From Roseiarcus sp963835215 (GTDB lineage Bacteria > Pseudomonadota > Alphaproteobacteria > Rhizobiales > Beijerinckiaceae): a DNA stretch of 64,000 nucleotides. Shown here piece by piece: positions 15,910 to 26,375 of the stretch. Location of the stretch: contig CAWIES010000002.1 in the NCBI GenBank assembly GCA_963835215.1, positions 1,488,001 through 1,552,000 on the forward strand. The letters run 5' to 3'. The notes below the pieces were generated by a model. It saw nothing but the letters and a program-made list of their open reading frames with translations. It was not told where the DNA came from and did no database searches. Numbering within the stretch: position 1 is the first letter of the stretch; every line of letters begins with the position of its first letter. Made by a program: the position numbers and the translations under genes.

Positions 15910-16626
15910 GTGAGCGAAACGCGTGGGACATGGGCGCTCGAGGGCGCGCCGCTCGATGCAATCAAACTCGTCGCCGCAGCGGCCATGGTCTGCGACCATC
16001 TCAACGACATGGTCTTCGACCACGACTATTCGCCGCTGTGGTATGTCGGGCGGCTCGCCTTCCCGCTGTTCTGTCTGGTCCTCGCGCTCAATCTCCGGCG
16101 GGGCGCTTCTCCGGCGATTTACGCAGCGTATCTGACGCCCCTCGCCATCGTCTCGCAGCCGATCTACCGCGCCGCCTTCCACGACGGGCTCGACAACATC
16201 CTCATCACCCTGCTGCTGGCGATCTTCGTCGCCGAGTTGCTGCGCGCGCGTTCCCCGCTCATCCAGCACGCGGTCTTCGCGCTGGGCGCGGCGGCCTCGT
16301 TCGCCGCGCCGTGGACCTCGATCAGCACCGGCCTCTGCTTCGGCATGGCCGGTCTACTGCTGCCGAGCGCGCTGATGCTGGCGATCGACGGGCGGCGCGA
16401 CGCGGCGCCCTGGGCGGCGCTGCTGTTGGTCGGGCTCAACTGGTTTCCGCGCGACGACTTGTTCGATAGCCTGTTTGCGCCGATCCTCGTCGTCCTTGCC
16501 GCGGCCGCGGTCCTGACGCTGGCGCGCCAGCTCGCCGGGCGGCCGCGCTTCCTGCCGCGCTTCGCGCTCTATTGGTTCTATCCGCTGCACCTTCTGGCGC
16601 TGATCGGCTGGCGGGCGCTCGCGTGA
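15910..16626 (+). CDS. TraX-like polytopic membrane protein
   Basis: A 238-residue membrane protein with about seven to eight hydrophobic helices. LDAIKLVAAAAMVCDHLND near residue 15 and WYVGRLAFPLFCLVLALNL match the TraX family, named for the F-plasmid protein that acetylates pilin. Chromosomal relatives are common and are probably acyltransferases of unknown target. The GTG start at 15910 has GGGAGG upstream. No conjugation gene is nearby, so a transfer role is not supported. Confidence 0.8.
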   Translation: MSETRGTWALEGAPLDAIKLVAAAAMVCDHLNDMVFDHDYSPLWYVGRLAFPLFCLVLALNLRRGASPAIYAAYLTPLAIVSQPIYRAAFHDGLDNILITLLLAIFVAELLRARSPLIQHAVFALGAAASFAAPWTSISTGLCFGMAGLLLPSALMLAIDGRRDAAPWAALLLVGLNWFPRDDLFDSLFAPILVVLAAAAVLTLARQLAGRPRFLPRFALYWFYPLHLLALIGWRALA

Positions 16627-16633
16627 GCGCCGC

Positions 16634-18700
16634 TCACGAGGCGTGGGCGCGCTTGCGTTCGGCGATCACATTGTCGGCGACGCGGCCGCTCAGTTCGGCG
16701 AGATGATCGAACTTGGTCTCGAAGGCGCCGACGCCGGCGGTCGCCGAGCGCAGCTCGATGATCAGATCGCCGATCTCCGCTTCCGGGATCAGCGCCCTCA
16801 GCGTGTCCCAGCTCGGCCAGCTCTCGCGCGGTTCGAAGCCGAGGATCTGACCGCGCCGCGCGCTGACCAGCGCGCTCGCCCGCGCCAGCGCGTCCGAGGG
16901 AACGAAGATCGTCACCGCCAGGATCGGCTCGAGCAGCACCGGGCGCGCCATCGGCAGCGCTTCGGCGAGCGCAATCTTGGCCGCGGCGCGAAACGCCATG
17001 TCGGAGGAATCGACCGTGTGATAGGAGCCGTCGACCAGAGTCACGCCGACATCGACCACCGGGAAGCCGAGCGGGCCGCGGCTCATCGCGTCGCGCGCGC
17101 CGATCTCCACGGAAGAGAAATATTGCCGCGGCACCGTGCCGCCGTGGACCCGATCGGCGAAGGCGAAGCCCTGGCCGCGTTCGCGAGGGGCGACCTCGAC
17201 CACAACGTCGCCGAACTGGCCGTGGCCGCCCGATTGCTTTTTGTGGCGCCCGCGCACCGACACCGGATCGCGGATCGTTTCGCGATAGGCGATTGTGGGC
17301 TTGGTGAAATCGACCGTGACGCCGAAGCGCTCGGCCAGCCGCTCGATGATCACCCTGAGGTGCATCTCGCCTTGGCCGAACAATTTGAGCTCGCCCGATT
17401 CCTGATCTTGAACATAAGCGAGCGAGGGATCTTCTTCGCACAGCTTGGTCAGCGCGACGCCGAGCCGCACTTCGTCCTTGCGGTCCTTGGCGACGACGGC
17501 GATCGCCTGGGTGGCGGGCGGGCGAGGCACGGCGTGCGCCGGCTCGGGCGGTTTTTTGCCCTCGCTGAATCGATCGCCGGTGATGAAGCCTTCGAGGCGA
17601 GCGAAGGCGACAGTGTCGCCCTCTTCGGCGCGCGGCAGCTTGGTCGAGACCGCGCCCATCAACCGCGCGAGGCCGGCGACGCGCTCCTCGCCGCCGCGCG
17701 AGCTCGTCACGCTCGCGCCGTCGGGGAAGGCGCCGCGCAGCACGCGCGCGACCGAGAGCTTGCCCCCGTGCGCCGTGTGGATCGTGCGCATCACTTGGGC
17801 GAGCGCTGGGCCGGCATCCGCGACGCCGAGCCGCTGGCGCGTCTTGGCGACGCCCGGCGCCTCGTGGCGCAGCGCCTTGAGCAGCCGAGTCACGCCGTGG
17901 CCGGCGGCGGCCGAGCCGATCATCACCGGCACGACATGGCCCTCGCGCAATTCCTGAGCGAGGTCGAGGAACACCCGGTCGCGCGGCGGCTCGATGTCGG
18001 AGATGAGTTGCTCCATCAGCGCGTCGTCATAGTCGGCGAGCCGCTCCAGCATGCTGTAGCGCGCCTGCTTCTCGTCGGCGGCGACGCCCGCCGGCATCGC
18101 GACGACCTGCGAGGGCGCGGATTCGCGATAGACGAAGGCGCGCTCGAGCGCGAGGTCGATGAAGCCGGTCGCGATGCCGTTCTCCCAGATCGGCATCTGG
18201 CGCAGCAGCAGCGGCGCGCGGGAAGCCGGCTGCAGCATCTCCAGCGCTTCGCGCACGCCGCCGGCGGCAAGGTCGATCTTGTTGAGGAACAGGATGCGCG
18301 GCACGCCGAGCTCTTCCAGCTCGCGCAGGATCACTTGCAGCGCCGGCGTCTTGCGCGGGTCAGCCTCGCACACCACGATCGCGGCGTCGCAGACCGGCAG
18401 CGCGAAGCGCATGTCGTGGGTGAACTCGACCGAGCCGGGGCAATCGAAGAAGGTGAAGCGGTCGCCCATATAGTCGACGCTGGCGAGGTTGGGCTCGACG
18501 CTCATCGCGTGGGTGCGCGCCTCGGGGCTGGAGTCGCCAACGCTCGTTCCCTCGCGCACCGAGCCTTGTCGCGGCGCCCCGCCGGCGCGCACCAGCAGGC
18601 TCTCCAATAGGCTGGTCTTGCCGCTCTGGAACGGGCCGACGATCGCGATCAGTCGCGGCCCGGCAATCCTAGGTTCGCCATTGTGACGGCTTGCGTCCAT
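16634..18700 (-). CDS. elongation factor G-like GTPase (EF-G paralogue)
   Basis: A 688-residue translational GTPase of the EF-G-like branch, not the housekeeping fusA. G1 is VGPFQSGKTSLLESLL (about residues 20-35), G3 FFDCPGSVEFTHD, and G4 LFLNKIDLA. Compared with true EF-G, the G1 loop is altered (GPFQSGKT rather than GHIDAGKT) and the switch region is divergent. Domain IV retains GGHGQFGDVVVEVAP. No rpsL, rpsG or tuf is nearby, supporting a paralogue. Its role is not known; related proteins are often called EF-G2. Confidence 0.88.
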   Translation of the reverse strand: MDASRHNGEPRIAGPRLIAIVGPFQSGKTSLLESLLVRAGGAPRQGSVREGTSVGDSSPEARTHAMSVEPNLASVDYMGDRFTFFDCPGSVEFTHDMRFALPVCDAAIVVCEADPRKTPALQVILRELEELGVPRILFLNKIDLAAGGVREALEMLQPASRAPLLLRQMPIWENGIATGFIDLALERAFVYRESAPSQVVAMPAGVAADEKQARYSMLERLADYDDALMEQLISDIEPPRDRVFLDLAQELREGHVVPVMIGSAAAGHGVTRLLKALRHEAPGVAKTRQRLGVADAGPALAQVMRTIHTAHGGKLSVARVLRGAFPDGASVTSSRGGEERVAGLARLMGAVSTKLPRAEEGDTVAFARLEGFITGDRFSEGKKPPEPAHAVPRPPATQAIAVVAKDRKDEVRLGVALTKLCEEDPSLAYVQDQESGELKLFGQGEMHLRVIIERLAERFGVTVDFTKPTIAYRETIRDPVSVRGRHKKQSGGHGQFGDVVVEVAPRERGQGFAFADRVHGGTVPRQYFSSVEIGARDAMSRGPLGFPVVDVGVTLVDGSYHTVDSSDMAFRAAAKIALAEALPMARPVLLEPILAVTIFVPSDALARASALVSARRGQILGFEPRESWPSWDTLRALIPEAEIGDLIIELRSATAGVGAFETKFDHLAELSGRVADNVIAERKRAHAS

Positions 18701-18860
18701 CGGACCCTCCCCACCCCTGCGCCCTTATTCTTTGACACAGGTTTGCAAGTCTCAGCCCGTGGCGCAAGCGGATGATTCACCGCGGCGGCGCGAGAGAGTG
18801 GCCATACGCCGGCGGTTGGGCTAAGGAGCGGCGCCGCAAAGCGGCATGGGAACGAGGGCC

Positions 18861-20618
18861 ATGATCGACGCCGCCAACCCCGAAATTGGCAAGTCCGAGA
18901 CAGGCAAGTCCGAGACCGGCAAGTCCGAGACCGTTGGCGCCGAGATCGACAGTCTCGTCGCCGCGCTCGGCGGCCGGTCGATCGTGCTCGTCGGCATGAT
19001 GGGCGCGGGCAAGACGTCGGTCGGCAAGCGCCTGGCGCTACGCCTCGGCCTGCCCTTCGTCGACGCCGACGAAGAGATCGAGGCTGGCGCCCGCTTAACC
19101 ATCCCCGAGATTTTCGAGCGGTTCGGCGAACCCTATTTTCGCGATGGCGAGCGCCGGGTGATCGCCCGCCTGCTCGGCGAGGGGCCGAAGGTGCTGGCGA
19201 CCGGCGGGGGCGCATTCCTTAGCGCCGAGACGCGCCAGCGGGTCGAAGAGCGCGGCGTGTCGGTGTGGCTGAAGCCGGAGTTCGAGGCCATGCTGCGCCG
19301 CGTGCGCAAACGCTCGAACCGACCGCTGCTGCGCACAAGCGATCCCGAGGCGACGTTGCGCAAGCTGCTCGAAGAGCGCAGCCCGACCTATGCGCTCGCC
19401 GACCTGACGATCGATTCGCGGGATGGCCCGCACGACTGGGTGGTCGAGGAGGTCGTCGCCGCGCTTCGCCGGCGGTTCGCCGCGCTGGCGCCGAGCGCCG
19501 CGACGACGCGCGAGGTCGCGGTCGCGCTGGGCGCGCGCAGCTACCGGATTCTCATCGGCCCCGGCCTGATCGAGGCGGCGGGCGCGCAGATCGCGGCGCT
19601 GGCGCCGGGCGCGCGCTGCGCCATCGTCACCGACGCAACGGTTGCGGCTCTGCATCTCGATGCGCTGCTGCGCAGCCTCGAAGGGGCGGGGCTCAAGGCC
19701 TCGCTCGTCGTTTGCCCGCCCGGCGAAGGCAGCAAGTCCTACGCCGAATTCGCCCGCGTCAGCGACGCGCTGCTCGAAGCGCGGGTCGAGCGGCGCGATC
19801 TCGTCATCGCCTTTGGCGGTGGTGTCATCGGCGATCTTGCCGGCTTTTGCGCCGCCTCGCTACGGCGCGGCGTGCGCTTGGTGCAGATCCCGACGACGCT
19901 GCTCGCGCAGGTCGATTCCAGCGTCGGCGGCAAGACCGGGATCAACGCGCCTTCCGGCAAGAATCTGGTTGGCGCCTTTCACCAGCCCTCGCTGGTCATC
20001 GCCGACAGCGGCGTGCTCGACACGCTCTCCCAACGCGAGTTCCGCGCCGGCTACGCCGAGGTCGCCAAATATGGATTGATCGGCGACGCCGAGCTGTTCG
20101 CCTGGCTGGAGGCGAACTGGCGCGAGGTGTTCGCCGGCGGCCCGGCGCGCCTGACGGCGATCGCCGCCTGCTGCGCCGCCAAGGCGCGCGTCGTCGTCGC
20201 GGACGAAACCGAGCAGGGCGAGCGCGCGCTGCTCAATCTCGGTCATACCTTCGGCCATGCGCTGGAGCGGCTGGCCCATTATGACGGCGAGCGACTGGTG
20301 CATGGCGAAGGCGTGGCGATCGGCATGGCGTGCGCCTTTCGCTTCTCGCGCGATCTCGGCCTGTGCGCGGAGGGGGATGTCGCGCGGGTCGAGAGCCATC
20401 TGGCGGCGGTCGGCCTGCCGACCGGCATAAACGCCGTGCGCGGCCTCAACGCCGACGCCAATCAGATTCTGGAGGCGATGCGCCAGGACAAGAAGGTCGA
20501 ACGCGGCCGCCTGACCTTCATCCTCGCGAGGGGGATCGGCGCGAGCTTCGTCGCCAAGGACGTCGAAGAGGCGCAGGCGCTGGCCTTCTTGGAGCGCGAG
20601 CTGGCGGGGGGTAGCTAA
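18861..20618 (+). CDS. aroKB: fused shikimate kinase and 3-dehydroquinate synthase
   Basis: One open frame of about 585 residues joins two shikimate-pathway enzymes. Residues ~40-210 are shikimate kinase: Walker A GMMGAGKTSVGK at 45-56, DADEEIEAGA, and the LATGGGAFL motif. Residues ~213-580 are 3-dehydroquinate synthase: RILIGPGLIEAAG, the NAD-binding AFGGGVIGDLAGF, the DSSVGGKTGIN block and the metal-binding NLGHTFGHALE. The enzymes catalyse nonconsecutive steps (first and fifth). Separate adjacent genes are usual; the in-frame joint here is RRRFAALAPSAATTREVA. An ATG at 18846 is an alternative start. The N terminus holds a short tandem repeat. Confidence 0.93.
   Translation: MIDAANPEIGKSETGKSETGKSETVGAEIDSLVAALGGRSIVLVGMMGAGKTSVGKRLALRLGLPFVDADEEIEAGARLTIPEIFERFGEPYFRDGERRVIARLLGEGPKVLATGGGAFLSAETRQRVEERGVSVWLKPEFEAMLRRVRKRSNRPLLRTSDPEATLRKLLEERSPTYALADLTIDSRDGPHDWVVEEVVAALRRRFAALAPSAATTREVAVALGARSYRILIGPGLIEAAGAQIAALAPGARCAIVTDATVAALHLDALLRSLEGAGLKASLVVCPPGEGSKSYAEFARVSDALLEARVERRDLVIAFGGGVIGDLAGFCAASLRRGVRLVQIPTTLLAQVDSSVGGKTGINAPSGKNLVGAFHQPSLVIADSGVLDTLSQREFRAGYAEVAKYGLIGDAELFAWLEANWREVFAGGPARLTAIAACCAAKARVVVADETEQGERALLNLGHTFGHALERLAHYDGERLVHGEGVAIGMACAFRFSRDLGLCAEGDVARVESHLAAVGLPTGINAVRGLNADANQILEAMRQDKKVERGRLTFILARGIGASFVAKDVEEAQALAFLERELAGGS
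18888..18932 (+). repeat. 15-bp tandem repeat, three copies, inside aroKB
   Basis: GGCAAGTCCGAGAC(A/C) occurs three times in a row and encodes GKSET three times just before the shikimate kinase domain. As each unit is five codons, copy number can change without loss of frame. The repeat lies outside the catalytic fold. Confidence 0.9.
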
Positions 20619-20710
20619 ACAGTGGCGCGGCCCTGCGTGGCCGCGAGCGTCAAGGCGGGCCAAGGCGGGCGCTGAGGCCCGCCCCACTTGCCCGACTGAG
20701 AACGCCGGGA

Positions 20711-20824
20711 CTAGAGAACCACGACGCCCGAGAGGAAGAGATCGGCGCCAAAGCCGCAAACGATCGAGCTCGTCGCCAGAAGTGCGTACAGGGTCAGCCG
20801 GATCACCATCATCGTCGCCTCCAT
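20711..20824 (-). CDS. possible 37-residue membrane peptide
   Basis: Reads MEATMMVIRLTLYALLATSS and then a hydrophobic segment ending LFLSGVVVL. It has one probable membrane helix and no recognised family. Three ATG codons are available near the start. Between aroKB and bolA there is nothing else, and coding status rests only on hydrophobic pattern and isolation, so this is tentative. Confidence 0.35.
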   Translation of the reverse strand: MEATMMVIRLTLYALLATSSIVCGFGADLFLSGVVVL

Positions 20825-20916
20825 CGCTCTGGCGACGATTTACGGTCTGCTAAACGCTGCTCCAGTCGTTCGGCCTCGTGGCTAGGGCAAAAGCGGCCAT
20901 TGGTGGGTTCGGAAGG

Positions 20917-20970
20917 CTTCGCCCGCCACCTTCCCCCGCAAGGGGGGAAGGGGCGCGCCCTATCCCGCCG
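20917..20970. repeat. GC-rich dispersed repeat copy
   Basis: The CGCCCGCCACCTTCCCCC core followed by a GCAAGGGGGGAAGGGGCGC dyad resembles two segments near 59.6-59.7 kb in this window. The core sits just downstream of the bolA-like gene and overlaps its last bases. It looks like an intergenic palindromic element of the kind common in Hyphomicrobiales. Confidence 0.5.
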
Positions 20971-21190
20971 AGGTGGTCAGGGCCAGGGCGTGCAACTCGC
21001 CGCCCATGCGGCCTTTGAGCGCGGCATAGACCATCTGGTGCTGCTGCACCTTGCTCTTTCCGACGAAGGCGGAACTCACCACCGTCGCGGCGTAGTGATC
21101 GCCGTCGCCGGCAAGGTCGCGCACCTCGATCTTGGCGTCGGGCAGCGCCTCGCGGATCATCGCCTCGATTTCGGCCATCGCCATCGCCAT
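20960..21190 (-). CDS. BolA-family protein
   Basis: A 76-residue BolA-like protein, containing IREALPDAKIEVRDLAGDGD, HYAATVVSSAFVGKS and QHQMVYAALKGRMGGELHAL. The conserved His in QQHQMVYAAL is the residue that helps bind an iron-sulfur cluster with a monothiol glutaredoxin. The start is ambiguous (ATG at 21190, 21184 or 21178). It overlaps the stop of the upstream gene (TGATG). A glutaredoxin gene often follows in relatives but is not seen here. Confidence 0.9.
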   Translation of the reverse strand: MAMAMAEIEAMIREALPDAKIEVRDLAGDGDHYAATVVSSAFVGKSKVQQHQMVYAALKGRMGGELHALALTTSAG

Positions 21191-21419
21191 CACGCGGCCT
21201 CCGGTTCGGGCGTGGCGGTAACCGCCTCGGGCTCGGGCGAACCGATAGCCGCCGCCTCGAGGCGGCCGACGATGTCTTTCGCGGTCTCGGAAGAGGGCAC
21301 CGTCACGCCGCCGGAGAGGTAGATGTTGCACTTGGTCTGCTCAGCGGTGGCGACCGCCATGACCTGGTCGGCGCGCACGTAGTTGAACCCACCGAGCGAC
21401 TTGACCGCGATGAAAGTCG

Positions 21420-21423
<4 letters not shown>
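21190..21423 (-). CDS. small FlbD-like protein between purL and bolA
   Basis: A 77-residue protein with NYVRADQVMAV, TKCNIYLSGGVTVPSSETAK and IVGRLEAA, resembling the short FlbD-like proteins that lie between purL and bolA in many Hyphomicrobiales. The last ~15 residues are Pro/Glu-rich (PEPEAVTATPEPEAA). The function is unknown; I make no claim of flagellar involvement. Starts and stops overlap the two neighbours (ATGA with purL, TGATG with bolA), so all three are likely co-translated. Confidence 0.75.
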
Positions 21424-23642
<2,219 letters not shown>

Positions 23643-23775
23643 CTGCGCCCGTCCCGATGCTCAAGGGGATAATCAGCCGGGAATAGCGGCGTGCGCCCGG
23701 CATGGCAATGGGTTGCCTGGGCGGGGACGGCGACAAGTTTTGGGCTTGGGGGCAGGCGAAAGACCGGAAAGCCCG

Positions 23776-23808
23776 AGCCGAGGCGAGGCGGCGAGCCGCG
23801 CCTCGGCT
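23776..23808 (-). terminator. hairpin just downstream of the chemoreceptor gene
   Basis: A perfect 10-bp stem (AGCCGAGGCG with CGCCTCGGCT) around a 13-base loop begins eight bases beyond the chemoreceptor stop. Only short T stretches follow on the minus strand (GGGCTTTCCGGTCTTTC), so termination is plausible but not certain. Confidence 0.45.
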
Positions 23809-23815
23809 GAGCGGG

Positions 23816-26065
23816 TCAGCGGCCGGGGCGGCTGAGGCGCGCGGCGGGACCGCGCGAGGTCGCGGGGAAAACGTGGGGCGCGGCTTTCTGCAGGGCGCGT
23901 CGCACCGGCTCTTCGGCGGGTTCGTTGGTCTCCTCCGCCTCTTCGTAGCCCCGCTCGTCGCCCTCGACGCCGATCTCGAACTGGCCGACCAGCCGCGACA
24001 GTTCGTTGGTCTCGTGCGACAGCGAGCGGCTGGTTTCGGTCGACTGTTGGACCATCGTCGCGTTCTGCTGGGTGACCTGGTCCATGCGGCCAAGCGCAAT
24101 ATTGACCTCGTCGAGGCCGGTCGCCTGCTCGCGCGCGCCCGCCGCGATTTCGGCGATCACGATGTTGACGTCGGCGACCTGGGCCATGATGCGCTCAAGC
24201 GCCGCGCCGGTTTCGGCGACCAGCTCGACGCCGTGGCCGACCTGCGTGGTTGAAGCGGAAATCAGCCCCTTGATCTCTTTCGCCGCCTCGGCCGAGCGCT
24301 GCGCCAGCGCCCGCACTTCGGAGGCGACGACCGCGAAGCCCCGGCCAGCATCGCCTGCCCGCGCCGCCTCGACGCCGGCGTTGAGCGCCAGCAGGTTGGT
24401 CTGGAAGGCGATCTCGTCGATGACGCCGATGATGTGGGTGATCTGCTGCGCCGACTTGGCGATGCCGTCCATCGCCGACACCGCTTCGCGCACGACCCGG
24501 GCGCCCTTCTTGGCGTCGCCGTCGGCCGCGGCGACCACTTCGCGCGCATGCAAGGCGGCTTCCGCCGCGCTCTTCACCGTCTGGGTGATCTGGGTGAGCG
24601 AGGCGGCGGTCTCCTCGAGGCTCGCTGCCTGCTGCTCGGTGCGGAGCGATAGGTCGTTGGACGTGGTCGACACCGCTTCGGAATTGACGCCGATTGCGCG
24701 CGCCGTGTCGGAAATGACCAGGATCGCGTTCTGCATTGTCGCCATGGCGGCGTTGAGGTCGTCCTTCACCTTCTGATAGGCGGGCGGAAAGTCCTCGGCG
24801 ATGCGGTAGGTCAGATTGCCCGCCGACAGGCATTCGCACGCCTTCGCCAGCGCGGCGACGGTCAGCTCCTGTTCGCGCGCGAGGGCGACGCGTTCGGCCT
24901 CGACGTCGCGCTGCACGATGGCGTCGGCCTCGCGGGCTTCGCGCCGCGCCGTCGCTTCGCGGGCGCTGCGATCGTCGTCGATCTGTTCCTGCTTGATCAG
25001 GCCAAATGCGCGCTCAATTGCCGCGTAAACCGCATTGCGGCCGAGCGCGGGCGTGTCGACGCTCAGATCGCCGGCGGCAAGGCGCTGCATCGCGTCGCGC
25101 AACTTGACGAGCCGCCTGCCGCCGCCCCCGCGCAGGGCAAGGAACGACGCGATCAGCCCAAACACCAAGGCGATCAGCAGGCCGGCGGCAATGTTGGTCT
25201 GCATCTCGCTCTGGGCGGCGGCGAGTTGATCGCTGGCCGCCGCGCTCTCCCCGGCCAGCTCGGCGGCGAGGCTCTTGAGCATCGGAGCGAGGGGATCGAA
25301 CCCCTTGGTCAGCGCGTCGGCCGCGTGGGCGTAGTCGAGTTCCGCGGCGGTGGCGGCTTTGTAGGCGTCGAGATAGTCGGTGGCGGCCTTGGAAAGCGCG
25401 TCCTTGGCCTCCTGCGTCAGGGTGGAAGCCTTGACCGCCGCGTCGAAGTCGGAGTTGGCGACTTCGAAGGCGCCCTTGAGGTGCTCGTCGAAGCTCGCCT
25501 CGTAGAGCATCTGCACGCGCAGCATCGAAACGATGGCGCGGCGCATCTGCTCGCCCTCAAGCGTGTCGAGGTCGGCGTAGGCGTAGGTGGCGCCGTCGAG
25601 CAGCGCCTGACCGGCGGCGTTGGCTGTGCCGACCAGGCCGCTCGAAGCGGAATCGCCGACCGTCTGCTGCGACTGTTGCAACGTTGCGAAGAGCTTGCCG
25701 ATCGCCTCGATTTGTCCCTTGAGCGCGCCGATCGGCGTCGTGAGGGCGTCGTCGTGCGCGCCGGCGGCGAGTTGATCGACCTGGGTCGAAAGGTCCTTCG
25801 ACCCGTCGGTGAAAGCCTTGATGGCGTCGGCGCTGCGGGTGTAGCGGATTTGCGAGCTGGCGCCGCGTAGCGCCTCGGTCGCGGCGCCGATTTCGCCGGT
25901 GGCGCTGTTAAGGGCGGCCAGTGCGCTCGCGTTGGCGGCGGCCTCGGCGATTTTGCCGGCGCCGAGGTATTCGGAGGCTCCGACGATTGCGAGGCCGGCT
26001 GCGAAGCCGAGCGTGAGCACGGCGACGCGAACTTTGCCGTTGAAGACATTGCCGAGCCCAGACAT
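23816..26065 (-). CDS. methyl-accepting chemotaxis protein
   Basis: A 749-residue chemoreceptor. TM1 is at about residues 12-33, a helical ~250-residue sensing domain of unrecognised family follows, and TM2 is at about 288-312 (IAAGLLIALVFGLIASFLAL). A HAMP segment and a second HAMP-like segment (ACECLSAGNLTYRIAEDFP) precede the signalling domain. Its hairpin tip reads DEIAFQTNLLALNAGVEAAR, the highly conserved contact site for CheA/CheW. The C terminus (AARLSRPGR) lacks a CheR/CheB pentapeptide. Start MSGLGN at 26065 was chosen over a longer upstream frame. No che genes are nearby. Confidence 0.93.
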   Translation of the reverse strand: MSGLGNVFNGKVRVAVLTLGFAAGLAIVGASEYLGAGKIAEAAANASALAALNSATGEIGAATEALRGASSQIRYTRSADAIKAFTDGSKDLSTQVDQLAAGAHDDALTTPIGALKGQIEAIGKLFATLQQSQQTVGDSASSGLVGTANAAGQALLDGATYAYADLDTLEGEQMRRAIVSMLRVQMLYEASFDEHLKGAFEVANSDFDAAVKASTLTQEAKDALSKAATDYLDAYKAATAAELDYAHAADALTKGFDPLAPMLKSLAAELAGESAAASDQLAAAQSEMQTNIAAGLLIALVFGLIASFLALRGGGGRRLVKLRDAMQRLAAGDLSVDTPALGRNAVYAAIERAFGLIKQEQIDDDRSAREATARREAREADAIVQRDVEAERVALAREQELTVAALAKACECLSAGNLTYRIAEDFPPAYQKVKDDLNAAMATMQNAILVISDTARAIGVNSEAVSTTSNDLSLRTEQQAASLEETAASLTQITQTVKSAAEAALHAREVVAAADGDAKKGARVVREAVSAMDGIAKSAQQITHIIGVIDEIAFQTNLLALNAGVEAARAGDAGRGFAVVASEVRALAQRSAEAAKEIKGLISASTTQVGHGVELVAETGAALERIMAQVADVNIVIAEIAAGAREQATGLDEVNIALGRMDQVTQQNATMVQQSTETSRSLSHETNELSRLVGQFEIGVEGDERGYEEAEETNEPAEEPVRRALQKAAPHVFPATSRGPAARLSRPGR

Positions 26066-26192
26066 GAATCCCCCTCCGCCGAATCGACAGAAATCCGCGG
26101 GCAATATGGCGGGACGCGCGTTAACGCGGCGTTTACGTTAACTGGCGAAGGGCGCGCCGGATCGGGAGGACAAAGCCTTTTCACTCAAAGCG

Positions 26193-26297
26193 TTAGGCCA
26201 CGGGACGGTTTGACCTGACCTCTCGGAAGGCGAAGAACTTTTCGCGCAGCGCGTCTTCGTGGCGGAATTCGCCCTTCGCACTGGTTTCTGAGGTCAC
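26193..26297 (-). CDS. possible 34-residue peptide
   Basis: A GTG at 26297 is preceded by AAAGGA at suitable distance and opens a frame ending in TAA, with a charged C-terminal part (HEDALREKFFAFREVRSNRP). No signal or family is visible. It lies between the convergent-looking chemoreceptor start and the divergent ligase gene. Ribosome-site quality is the main support; it could be chance. Confidence 0.3.
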   Translation of the reverse strand: MTSETSAKGEFRHEDALREKFFAFREVRSNRPVA

Positions 26298-26375
26298 GAC
26301 CGTTTCCTTTCGCTGGAATTCGCGATATCGGCGGCGTGACGAGGCGAAGACTTCCGTGACCAACCGGAATCTACG

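Noticed and set aside
15910..16626. Conjugation or plasmid origin suggested by the TraX-like protein
   Set aside because: TraX-like proteins are widespread on chromosomes, and no other transfer, relaxase or plasmid gene is present.
16643..18610. 655-codon plus-strand frame opposite the EF-G paralogue
   Set aside because: Antisense to a well-conserved GTPase, with His/Arg/Asp-rich translation and no domain.
18888..18932. CRISPR-like or phage-type repeat
   Set aside because: The three 15-bp units are contiguous and in frame inside aroKB, with no spacers.
20626..20655. GCGGCC-CTGCGT-GGCCGC dyad after aroKB as an intrinsic terminator
   Set aside because: The stem is short and is not followed by a T run, so I could not support termination.
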